Below, one piece after another: positions 1-8,548 of a stretch of 11,737 nucleotides of DNA. Location of the stretch: positions 1 to 11,737 of the forward strand of contig CALGOO010000307.1 of assembly GCA_937960715.1 (NCBI GenBank), written 5' to 3'. How positions within the stretch are numbered: the stretch's first letter is position 1; every line of letters starts with the position of its first letter. The DNA comes from an uncultured Candidatus Competibacteraceae bacterium (lineage in GTDB: Bacteria > Pseudomonadota > Gammaproteobacteria > Competibacterales > Competibacteraceae). The notes beneath the pieces were generated by a model, which made no database searches, was not told where the DNA came from, and worked only from the letters and a program-made list of their open reading frames with translations. Position numbers and translations under genes: made by a program.

Positions 1-4
1 GGAC

Positions 5-1531
5 ATGGCGTTTTCCTTGTTCCCTCTCCAGCGGTCGGCCCATGCGGCCACCTCTTTCTTTCGCTGGAGCTACTACTTTTCCGGGCGGGAAGATTTCGTG
101 GTCGCCTTCCCCTGGCAAGACAATACCGTGAACGTCAGATCCGCGAACGCCACCACGATGGAGGGCGTGCTCGCGTACTGGTTCGGGTTTGACGTGTATC
201 GGCTGGCGACTCCGGAACGCAATCCGGACGGACGCGGCTATTGGACGGAAGCCTACCTGGATACCGCCGGCGCCGGTTTGATGGTTTCGCACGCCGCGCC
301 GGTGTACTGGCAAGGCCGCTACGCGGGCATGGTGGGAGCCGACGTGTTGCTGGGCTTTCTCACCGAGCTGTTGCAAGCCGTCACCGAACGCTGGGGGCCG
401 GTCTGGATCGTCAACGAAACCGGCCAGGTGCTGGCCGATCCCGATCACCCGTACACCGCCGCCGACCAACGGGTCAGGACCTTGGCGGACGTTCTGCCCG
501 AATCGCTGCGATCCGTGCCCGTCGACCAGTTGTTGCAACCTTCCAGCGAGTTTCGGCGCATCGCCGACCAGTACGTTCACGCGCAGCGCATCAAGTCGGC
601 GCCTTGGCATCTCTTGCACGCCATCCCGTCCACCGCGATCACCGCCCGCCTGTTACCTCGCCTTTATCCCGCCCTGATCGTGCTGGCCGGCCTGGCCCTG
701 ACGCTGGTTGCCGTCCACGCCTTGCTGCGCCGGCGCTTCATCAAGCCGGCCCTGGCGCTGGTCGATTATCTGCGCGACGAAGCGGCTGGCCACCCGCCGC
801 CCGCCCTGCCCGCCGTTCCCGCGCCGTGGCAACCCTGGTTCGACGTGGTCACGACCACCTTTCGGGACAACCGCGCCTATTTGCGCACCATCGAGAACCT
901 CAACGCCGACCTCGAACGTCGGGTCGAGGAACGGACCGAGCAGTTGCAAAACGCTAACCGGGAACTGCGGCTGGAAATGGCGGTGCGCCAGCGCGCCCAG
1001 GACGCGCTGCACGTCGCCAAGGCGGAACTGGAGCTTGCCAACCAGGCCAAGAGCGTGTTTTTGGCCAATATGAGCCACGAGTTGCGCACCCCGCTCAACA
1101 GCATTCTGGGCTACGCGCAAATCTTGCTGCGCAACCCCGGCCTGACCGCCAAACAGCGCGCGGGTCTCGAAACCATCCGCGAGTCCGGCGAGCACTTGTC
1201 GGGTCTGATCAACGAGTTGCTCGATCTTTCCAAGCTCGAAGCGCCGGACGTGGAGGCGTTCGTGGCGCGGCGCACGGCTCAGGCAGTGGCGGGGCACGCG
1301 GCGTCCGTTCCCACACTGGACCCATGTTTCTTGCCGCCCGCCCCGGAAATCGCCGCGTTGCGGGATTTGGCCCAGCGCGGCGATCTCAAGAACCTGCTGG
1401 CTCGGGCCGACCGGCTGGAGCAAAGCGACGCCGATTACCGGCCGTTCCTGGAGCAACTCCGCGTTCTGGCCCAATCTTTCCAAGTCAACCAAATCGTGCG
1501 GCTGTTGAGCGATCCTCGACTTCGGCCTTGA
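5..1531 (+). pseudogene. Sensor histidine kinase, 5'-partial, lacking the HATPase catalytic domain
   Basis: Membrane sensor of a two-component system. The frame stays open to the window edge, and the expected N-terminal membrane helix is absent, so the gene probably starts upstream; the ATG at 5 is only the first one in view. In order: a Cache-like extracytoplasmic sensor (about residues 20-205, with YWTEAYLDTAGAG and APVYWQG), a membrane helix (217-241), a coiled coil (about 290-345) and a HisKA domain with H-box MSHELRTPLNS, phospho-acceptor His358. After LLDLSKLEA (405-413) the protein jumps to a 95-residue tail. Its end (about 448-502, LRDLAQRGDLKNLL and FLEQLRVLAQSFQ) resembles the short helical C-terminus found after the receiver domains of hybrid kinases. 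The HATPase_c N, G1 and G2 boxes and any REC domain are missing, so it could not autophosphorylate. An in-frame internal deletion of a hybrid kinase is inferred. Confidence 0.72.
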
Positions 1532-1627
1532 CCGACGATCCGCAACACGCGAACCGAACGCCGGTCTGAGTGGCTCGACCACCGTCCTTCAAATACGCAA
1601 ATCCCCTTTTCAGCCCATCGGAGAGAC

Positions 1628-1662
1628 TCCCAACAAATTGGACTTTTCCCAATATGTTGGGA
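1628..1662. repeat. Long near-perfect hairpin in AT-rich intergenic DNA
   Basis: TCCCAACA (1628-1635) pairs with TGTTGGGA (1655-1662). Inside it ATTGG (1637-1641) pairs with CCAAT (1649-1653), separated from the outer stem by a single A-A mismatch, leaving a 7-nt loop. That makes 13 base pairs. No T-run follows directly on either strand; the nearest on the + strand, TTTTT, starts about 12 nt later. A Rho-independent terminator is therefore not convincing. It may be a palindromic repeat element or a structured RNA leader lying between the kinase gene and the OmpA-like gene. Confidence 0.6.
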
Positions 1663-1716
1663 ATGCCAGCTCCGTTTTTCATATCGATTTTCACTTCAAT
1701 ACTCTAAATAAATCAA

Positions 1717-1722
1717 TATAAA
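1717..1722 (+). promoter_or_regulatory. Possible -10 box (TATAAA) for the OmpA-like gene
   Basis: TATAAA lies in a strongly AT-rich stretch 107 nt upstream of the ATG at 1829. The best -35 partner is TTCAAT at 1695-1700 (16-nt spacer), which matches the consensus poorly. The call rests mainly on composition and position. Confidence 0.25.
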
Positions 1723-1749
1723 ACAATTCTCTATGGTTTAATTAGGTTA

Positions 1750-1769
1750 TTTTGCCATGTTTGGCAAAA
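1750..1769. promoter_or_regulatory. Perfect 8-bp inverted repeat in the leader of the OmpA-like gene
   Basis: TTTTGCCA (1750-1757) and TGGCAAAA (1762-1769) are perfect inverted copies separated by 4 nt. They lie between the candidate -10 box and the ribosome binding site of the gene at 1829. Either an operator or a 5' leader hairpin would fit. It is not a terminator, since GGCTTGC follows rather than a T-run. Confidence 0.4.
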
Positions 1770-1828
1770 GGCTTGCTTATGTTGGCGTGTGGTCCAATCA
1801 CCAATCAATTGAATCGGAGGAAATCACC

Positions 1829-2881
1829 ATGCGCATCGTTGACCCGTTTAAAGTTATGGCCTATCAAGGCTCCAAATTTGATAGCTATATCGATATTAGT
1901 CCTCAAGTGCATATATTTGATGATGGCGGAGGACTTCCTCGAAAATATTTTATTGGTTTTGACTCGAAAACGAATAAATTTCTTCCGTTGGAAATCGGTG
2001 TTAATTGGGGAAAAACTGACAGAATAAGAATAGAAATTGAAACTATATACAATCTAAAGCATCCGGCTCTTCCGGATGATTATAGGAAGCCCTCTGTTGC
2101 TAAAGCGCTTTTCGGTGAAGGATCTGGACGTCTACGTTCGTTCCAGGAATGGACCATCCAATATCCACAAGAAGGGTTGAATATTTCCAAATTAAAAAGC
2201 AACCCAGGCAATGGCGTAATAGAGAGTAAAGGAGATCTTGCACTTGTGGTTTCTCACATCGCAAGTGAAAACCCTCAAGGGTTTAAAGGCTCATTCATAG
2301 CGATTGATACTAATGTGGCGATATCCCAGTCTGGCGGAGGTGGCGTAACGTTTAATGTAGGGCCTATTTCCACGGACGTGGGAGGCAGTTCCCCAGAATC
2401 TCGATCCATCAATTACGAGCTTCTAGTTTATCTCTCGGTCATAGGTCGGCCTAACGTGGTGGCCGCTCCCAGACCTTTGGAAGTTCCCGAGGATTTGCTG
2501 ACTCATAACGTGTACTTTGAGGCCGAAAATCAGAAAGATCTAAGCGCCGAAGAGTTGAGGCGGTTGGAAGATAAGTGGCACGATCCACTATTTCGTCAGT
2601 CTCCCAAGCTGTATAACGCGATCAAGAGTGGCAAATGTCAAATTTGGCTTTCGGGTTACGCGAGCACGACCGGCAAAGAAGCGAATAACAAGAATCTGAG
2701 CAAGGATCGAATTGCTTCGGTGGAGGAAGCACTCAAAACCGATTTATTCAAGAGCAAAAACGTCAAATTTGTTCGATTGCCTCAAGGAGATAAAAGCTCT
2801 ACTCAGAAGGGAGCCGTTGCGAGGGAAAGGAGAGTTGAGATACAAATCCAGAAATGGGAAGCCATAACGGCTATGACGTAA
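1829..2881 (+). CDS. Hypothetical protein with OmpA-like C-terminal domain
   Basis: 350 residues. The ATG at 1829 is chosen because GGAGG (1816-1820) sits 8 nt before it; an in-frame ATG at 1757 has no such site and lies inside a hairpin. The N-terminal 220 residues are not recognised; they include a glycine-rich turn (SQSGGGGVTFNVGP, about 167-180). Residues 228-342 fit the OmpA/MotB fold: VYFE strand, helix, IWLSGYASTTG, NNKNLSKDRIASVEEAL helix, and closing RRVEIQI. In that family the domain binds peptidoglycan through conserved Asp and Arg residues. Here the usual GHaD is GYAS and the helix reads LSKDRIASV, so binding is uncertain. There is no signal peptide or lipobox, which is odd for a periplasmic domain. 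The gene is AT-richer than its neighbours and isolated, which suggests acquisition. Function unknown. Confidence 0.72.
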   Translation: MRIVDPFKVMAYQGSKFDSYIDISPQVHIFDDGGGLPRKYFIGFDSKTNKFLPLEIGVNWGKTDRIRIEIETIYNLKHPALPDDYRKPSVAKALFGEGSGRLRSFQEWTIQYPQEGLNISKLKSNPGNGVIESKGDLALVVSHIASENPQGFKGSFIAIDTNVAISQSGGGGVTFNVGPISTDVGGSSPESRSINYELLVYLSVIGRPNVVAAPRPLEVPEDLLTHNVYFEAENQKDLSAEELRRLEDKWHDPLFRQSPKLYNAIKSGKCQIWLSGYASTTGKEANNKNLSKDRIASVEEALKTDLFKSKNVKFVRLPQGDKSSTQKGAVARERRVEIQIQKWEAITAMT

Positions 2882-2897
2882 TCGCTTTTCTTTTAAA

Positions 2898-2978
2898 TCA
2901 CCGCGCCTCCAGCGTGGTTGGTTTCAGGCAGGGCAAGCGCACCGCAACTCCCAACCGTTGATTCGTCAACCAATCAGG
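2898..2978 (-). pseudogene. Decayed 3' end of a second sigma-54 regulator gene (Fis-type HTH)
   Basis: The + strand at 2901-2946 is a close copy of 3186-3231, the part of the intact sigma-54 regulator gene that encodes its DNA-recognition helix: about 38 of 45 bases match by eye. Read on the minus strand in the matching frame it gives VRLPCLKPTTLEAR and then a TGA stop (2898-2900). The intact gene reads ARLLGLKPTTLEAR and continues MKKLGIERKR. Upstream the frame holds PDWLTNQRLG and is closed by a TAG at 2979-2981. It is a remnant, not a working gene. The segment may have arisen by duplication of the neighbouring regulator gene or by decay of a related paralogue. Confidence 0.7.
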
Positions 2979-3002
2979 CTACGCCATGCGCAGTCTCCAT
3001 TT

Positions 3003-3047
3003 ACCGGGCCGTCGTAGCGTGACCATGCGCTCCGGCCCGGTCTTTTT
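3003..3047 (+). terminator. Rho-independent terminator downstream of the OmpA-like gene
   Basis: ACCGGGCC (3003-3010) pairs perfectly with GGCCCGGT (3034-3041). An inner AGCG (3016-3019) pairs with CGCT (3028-3031), and C plus five T follow at once (3042-3047). It points along the + strand and lies about 120 nt after the stop of the gene ending at 2881, so it would end that transcript before it runs into the convergent regulator gene. Confidence 0.72.
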
Positions 3048-3094
3048 CAAACCGCCGACTTGATCGATCTCGCTGTTGGAGCGGTTCTCACGGT

Positions 3095-3117
3095 CGCTTA
3101 TCGCGCAACGCGAAGCG
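3095..3117. repeat. Small GC hairpin just past the regulator stop codon
   Basis: TCGCG (3101-3105) and CGCGA (3109-3113) form a stem with a CAA loop, extended by CGCT (3095-3098) with AGCG (3114-3117) across a 2-nt bulge. It lies 21 nt beyond the stop of the minus-strand regulator gene. No T-run follows on the minus strand, so a role in transcript termination or mRNA stability is only possible. Confidence 0.35.
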
Positions 3118-3137
3118 GATAACCCAAAATCCCGCTC

Positions 3138-4934
<1,797 letters not shown>

Positions 4935-5133
4935 GCGTTTACCACCCATCGGTTTCTCATGGCTGAGCAGGGGCGATGAAAGGGCGGCAAGGGTTGTCGC
5001 CGTTGAGGTCGCCTCGAAAGCACCCGCGGACCGCGCTTGAGCCAAGCGGGGGCGTCGCGGGGCAAGTTTTTCAAAGGTCCAATGGTCGGGGGCGGGTTGA
5101 TGGCCATCTATCCCTTTGGCGCGGGAGAAATGT
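4935..5133. other. Gap between the channel and regulator genes, no feature seen
   Basis: These 199 nt separate two genes read on the minus strand. The stretch is GC-rich and holds no convincing ORF, terminator or sigma-54 (-24/-12) site. Close to its left end the minus strand carries GGTGG, the likely ribosome binding site of the regulator. Confidence 0.4.
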
Positions 5134-6795
5134 TCATGGGGAAACCCGCAAACTTTCGACCGGGGTGGCCTGAAATTCGCGCACGTATTGATCCAGGCCG
5201 CCAAGCGTTCCGCAGACGAACAAAATATCGTCCGGCCGCACCCGGAAGGCATCGTCGAATTTGACGAACACTTCCCGATCCCGTTCCACCGCCACCACCG
5301 CCGCGCCGGTTCGCTCGCGCACCTGGGCGCGCCATGGATGCAGTCCCGCCAACGCGCCCGCCGCCAACCGAACGAACTTGATGCGCGGTTCGACCGCGAC
5401 CGCCTGCTCGCCGAGCAGATGGTAGGCGAGGATTTCCCCGGCCATCTGTCCGACCGACAGCGCGAAGTCGGCCCCGGCCTGGTACAGCCGAGCCACGTTC
5501 GGCGCCCGGTTGACCCGAACGATCAGAGGCACCTCGGGCGCGTAATCGCGGACCACCGCCGTGGCGAACACGCCCTCGCTGTCGTTGCTCAACGCCAGCA
5601 CCACCGCGCTCGCCGCGCGCACGTTCGCCCGATCCAACGTGGCGTGCTCAAGCACGTTGCCGACGATGTCCACCCCCGGCGCGAGTTGTTGATCGATGAC
5701 GATGGTCATCTCCTTGGCGTCGCGCAGCATTTCCACCACCTTGCCGCCGACTATGCCGTAACCAGCCACCACGATCGGGCCGGTGCGGCGAATCGGCGCG
5801 GCCAGGCGCTCGACCTGAGTCAGATTGGCGTGCGCGCCGACCGCGACCAGGATCGCGCCCGGCTCGATGCGGGTGTCCGTGCCCGTGGCGACAGCGAAGT
5901 TGCCGCCCCGCCATTGCCCGATCACGGTCGCGCCGTGGCGTTCGCGCAACCGTAAATCGCCGAGCCGCTGCCCGGCCAGCGGACTGTCGGCGCGGACCCG
6001 AAATTCGGCCAAGCCCACCTGCCCGCCGAGCAGATGCAAACCTTCCGCCGGGGGACGGATGCGGGCGCTGGCGCGGGCCGCCAGCGCCGCGCCCAGGACA
6101 TGGGTCGGCGTGAATACCGCCGACGCCCCTACCTTCACCATCGGCGGCCGATACAGGGGATTGTCGGCGAGCGAGTAAATCGGACCGTCGAAGCCTGATT
6201 CGCGAGCCATCAGGATACAAATGGCGTTGGCGTGATCGTCGGCGTTGGTGACCACCGCCCGCGCCGATTGCACGCCCACCAGGGCGGCTGGATTTTCATC
6301 GAGGCTACTCAGCACCACGGGGTAGCCGCGATCGCGCAGACCACGCGCCAGCGTCATGTCTTCCTCCAGGATCACGAACGGCGCACCAACTCGCTGAAAT
6401 TCCTCCAGCAGGGAATCAATCGCCGGACCGTAGCGGTAGAACAGCACTCGTCCACTCATCGGCGGCAACACGCGCGGCAAGCGCGCCTCGAACCGTTCCT
6501 CGAAGTAGGGCAGCACGTAGATGGGAAAAACCAGAACGAGGAAAAACATGCCGACGAACTGGGTCAGGATGACCAGCAGAATCATGAGCGGGTGGTGCCA
6601 GGGCGCGTAGGCGCCGTAGCCGGTGGTGGTCAGCGTCTCGGAGGCCCATTCCAAACTCGCCCAGAAGGTGGTCGGTTTGCCTTCCAGGTAGGTCGAACCG
6701 AGCATGTAGATGCTGCCGAAGATCAGGACCGCCGTCGGCATGCTGACGAGCAGCGCGATCAAGCGCCAAGTCGAACGTTGAATGCCCTGGAGCAT
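5134..6795 (-). CDS. Potassium channel with two RCK (TrkA-type) regulatory modules
   Basis: Inner-membrane K+ channel subunit of 553 residues, probably working as a tetramer gated by cytoplasmic ligand binding. It has membrane helix 1 (11-33), a pore helix with selectivity filter TTGYG (57-61), and membrane helix 2 (69-96). Two RCK units follow: Rossmann 1 about 116-230, RCK_C 1 about 252-330 (with SPLAGQRLGDLRLRERHGATVIG), Rossmann 2 about 338-450 with dinucleotide motif GYGIVG (345-350), and RCK_C 2 about 467-545. The first Rossmann domain has YRYGPAID where a GxGxxG would be expected, so it has probably lost NAD(H) or nucleotide binding, while the second looks intact. Most bacterial homologues carry one RCK per chain; a tandem pair resembles the layout of BK and GsuK channels. 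The ATG at 6795 keeps a short basic segment before helix 1; the ribosome binding site there is weak. Confidence 0.92.
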   Translation of the reverse strand: MLQGIQRSTWRLIALLVSMPTAVLIFGSIYMLGSTYLEGKPTTFWASLEWASETLTTTGYGAYAPWHHPLMILLVILTQFVGMFFLVLVFPIYVLPYFEERFEARLPRVLPPMSGRVLFYRYGPAIDSLLEEFQRVGAPFVILEEDMTLARGLRDRGYPVVLSSLDENPAALVGVQSARAVVTNADDHANAICILMARESGFDGPIYSLADNPLYRPPMVKVGASAVFTPTHVLGAALAARASARIRPPAEGLHLLGGQVGLAEFRVRADSPLAGQRLGDLRLRERHGATVIGQWRGGNFAVATGTDTRIEPGAILVAVGAHANLTQVERLAAPIRRTGPIVVAGYGIVGGKVVEMLRDAKEMTIVIDQQLAPGVDIVGNVLEHATLDRANVRAASAVVLALSNDSEGVFATAVVRDYAPEVPLIVRVNRAPNVARLYQAGADFALSVGQMAGEILAYHLLGEQAVAVEPRIKFVRLAAGALAGLHPWRAQVRERTGAAVVAVERDREVFVKFDDAFRVRPDDILFVCGTLGGLDQYVREFQATPVESLRVSP

Positions 6796-6876
6796 GTCTT
6801 TTTATCCCTGGCGGGTAGCTGGCGAAACCGTTCTGACGAATGCGCGGACGCATCGGGTCCGATGAGCGGGAGAATT

Positions 6877-6905
6877 TTGTGCGCCGCACAATTTCTTGCT
6901 ATTAT
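6877..6905 (+). promoter_or_regulatory. Candidate promoter with overlapping palindrome, for the gene at 6948
   Basis: TTGTGC (6877-6882) and TATTAT (6900-6905) lie 17 nt apart, 43 nt before the ATG at 6948. The -35 half doubles as the left arm of a perfect 6-bp inverted repeat with a 3-nt centre, TTGTGC-GCC-GCACAA (6877-6891). That is a natural operator position for a repressor. It sits in the 152-nt divergent region shared with the potassium channel gene, so it could serve both genes. Confidence 0.35.
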
Positions 6906-6947
6906 TTTACCGTTCGCTAGCGAGGGGGTCGACCCGCGAGAAAAATC

Positions 6948-7406
6948 ATGTACATCGCCGATGATCCAACCCTGGCGTTGATCACCCGTTTCGTGGGAGA
7001 GGCCGAGAATCTGGATTTGTCCGATGCTGAATTTCTACTCCAGCAGATTGCGGCCATCGAGCAATACGTGGCGTCGTTTCCCGCCGAGGAGCAGGAGACG
7101 CGGGCGCTGGAATGGATCGAAAGACATGCCCGTCACTATCGCCAGCAGTGGCAAAAGCAAGCGGCGGTCGGAGTTCTGACCCACGCGCGCTGTCCCGACT
7201 GTCCGCTGACCAGCGGCAACCGAACGACACCGTGCGCGATCCACGCGCGGTGGCTGGAACTGTTGCGCCGCTACGCCACCGCCGAGATTTCCTCGCGCGA
7301 GTATGTCGAGGACTCCCTGAAACTCCTCGGTCGGTACAAGAACCAGTTGAAGGTCGGCCGGACTCGCCGACACCGACGCGCTGCTCCGGTGCTCGATCCC
7401 GGCTGA
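6948..7406 (+). CDS. Small hypothetical protein with a CxxC...CxxH motif
   Basis: 152 residues, soluble, no signal peptide or membrane segment, family not recognised. The first 75 residues are predicted helical and acidic (LSDAEFLLQQIAAIEQYVASF). Cys82, Cys85, Cys96 and His99 (CPDCPL...PCAIH) have the spacing of a compact zinc site, followed by a helical stretch (HARWLELLRRY, EYVEDSLKLLGRY) and a basic tail (about 136-145). Zinc binding is inferred from the residues alone. The gene is divergent from the potassium channel across 152 nt and convergent with the aldolase gene, 25 nt away. The ribosome binding site before the ATG is weak (GCGAG). Regular codon use and a full-length open frame with host-like GC support a real gene. 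Confidence 0.7.
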   Translation: MYIADDPTLALITRFVGEAENLDLSDAEFLLQQIAAIEQYVASFPAEEQETRALEWIERHARHYRQQWQKQAAVGVLTHARCPDCPLTSGNRTTPCAIHARWLELLRRYATAEISSREYVEDSLKLLGRYKNQLKVGRTRRHRRAAPVLDPG

Positions 7407-7431
7407 GCTGGTCAACCGCCGATTTTCGTCT

Positions 7432-8490
7432 TCACTGGGTCGCCCGCAGGGCGGCCTTGACGTCGGCGGCGAACGCCCGCACGGTCGTTTCCTCGGTATC
7501 CCAGGCGCACATCAATCGCGCGCCGCCCACGCCGATGAAGGTATAAAACAGCCAACCCCGCTGGCGCAGCGCCGCGATCACTGCCTCCGGCAACCGCGCG
7601 AATACCGCGTTGGCCTGACGCGGGAACATCAATTCCACTTCCGGCAAGGCGCGCAACTCTTCTTCCAGCAGGGCGGCGCAGTGGTTCGCGTGCGCGGCGT
7701 GGCGCAACCAGGCGCCGTCCTTCAACAGCCCCAGCCATTGCGCCGCCAGGAACCGCATCTTGGACGCCAACTGCCCGGCCTGCTTGCAGCGATAGGCGAA
7801 TTCCTCGGCGGCGGCCAGATCGAAGAACAGCACCGCCTCGCCCACCGCCAGGCCGTTCTTGGAGCCGCCGAAGCAAAGCACATCCATCCCGCATTCCACG
7901 GTCAGGGCGCGCGGCGGCAGACCGAGCGCGGCCACCGCGTTGGCGAAGCGGGCGCCGTCCAGGTGCAACTTCAGCGCGTGCCGGCGCGCGACCTGGTGGA
8001 TGCCCTGCAATTCGGCGGGGGTGTAGACCGTACCCAGCTCGGTGGCCTGAGTCAGACTGATCACTCGGGGTTTGGGGTAGTGAATGTCGCCACGTCGGGT
8101 GACGATCTCTTCCACGCTGGCCGGGTCGAGCTTGCCGTCGCGCCCGTCGGCCAGCAGCAACTTGGCGCCGTGCGAGAAGAACTCCGGGGCGCCGCACTCG
8201 TCGGTTTCGACGTGGGCATGGCGGTGGCAGATGATGCTGTGATAGGACTGGCACAGGCTGGCCAGGGCCAGGGCGTTCGCCGCCGTGCCGTTGAAGACGA
8301 AAAACACCTCGCAGGGCGTCTCGAACAAGGCGCGAAACTGGTCGCAGGCCTCGGCGGTCCAGCGGTCCTGGCCGTAGGAGGGGGCATGGCCCTGATTGGC
8401 CTGTTCCAGCGCCGCCAGGGCTTCCGGGCACAGGCCGGCGTAATTGTCGCTGGCCAGTTGCTGTTGCATGGGCCGATCATGGAACGTCAT
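7432..8490 (-). CDS. Low-specificity L-threonine aldolase (PLP-dependent, GLY1-like family)
   Basis: 352 residues, cytoplasmic. The family splits L-threonine or L-allo-threonine into glycine and acetaldehyde and often accepts other beta-hydroxy amino acids such as phenylserine. Visible signature residues: SDNYAG near the N-terminus, NGTAANALAL (67-76), HAHVETDECGAPEF with His93 expected to stack on the PLP ring, LHLDGARFANA with Asp178 at the pyridine nitrogen and Arg181, and Lys211 in FGGSKNGLAVGEA as the Schiff-base lysine. Length is normal. The variant motifs match the Pseudomonas-type branch better than Escherichia coli LtaE, so exact substrate preference is uncertain. The ATG at 8490 follows GGAAGAGAG; an ATG 7 codons downstream is possible. 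It lies 58 nt after the nuclease-like gene on the same strand, and a hairpin sits in the gap. Confidence 0.9.
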   Translation of the reverse strand: MTFHDRPMQQQLASDNYAGLCPEALAALEQANQGHAPSYGQDRWTAEACDQFRALFETPCEVFFVFNGTAANALALASLCQSYHSIICHRHAHVETDECGAPEFFSHGAKLLLADGRDGKLDPASVEEIVTRRGDIHYPKPRVISLTQATELGTVYTPAELQGIHQVARRHALKLHLDGARFANAVAALGLPPRALTVECGMDVLCFGGSKNGLAVGEAVLFFDLAAAEEFAYRCKQAGQLASKMRFLAAQWLGLLKDGAWLRHAAHANHCAALLEEELRALPEVELMFPRQANAVFARLPEAVIAALRQRGWLFYTFIGVGGARLMCAWDTEETTVRAFAADVKAALRATQ

Positions 8491-8516
8491 TGTCGATCTC
8501 TCTTCCGGGTGATCGC

Positions 8517-8533
8517 GTTGCCACCCTGGCAAC
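8517..8533. repeat. Perfect 7-bp inverted repeat between the nuclease-like and aldolase genes
   Basis: GTTGCCA (8517-8523) and TGGCAAC (8527-8533) form a tight stem with a CCC loop. It lies just after the stop of the gene ending at 8549 and before the aldolase start at 8490, both read on the minus strand. No T-run follows, so it may be a weak terminator, an mRNA processing hairpin or an operator for the aldolase gene. Confidence 0.4.
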
Positions 8534-8548
8534 CGCTTTCGCGTCTTT

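Noticed and set aside
653..1582. Open minus-strand frame across the kinase gene
   Set aside because: No recognisable domain; the + strand carries Cache, membrane and HisKA motifs in a continuous frame.
1757..1828. Upstream start extending the OmpA-like protein by 24 residues
   Set aside because: This ATG lies inside the 8-bp inverted repeat and lacks a ribosome binding site, while the ATG at 1829 has GGAGG at ideal spacing.
4935..5252. N-terminal extension of the sigma-54 regulator to an ATG at 5252
   Set aside because: It would overlap the channel gene by over 100 nt, adds no domain, and the REC domain starts normally after the ATG at 4934.
5116..5955. Open + strand frame opposite the potassium channel gene
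   Set aside because: Low-complexity R/H/D-rich translation without motifs, fully overlapped by the intact channel gene.
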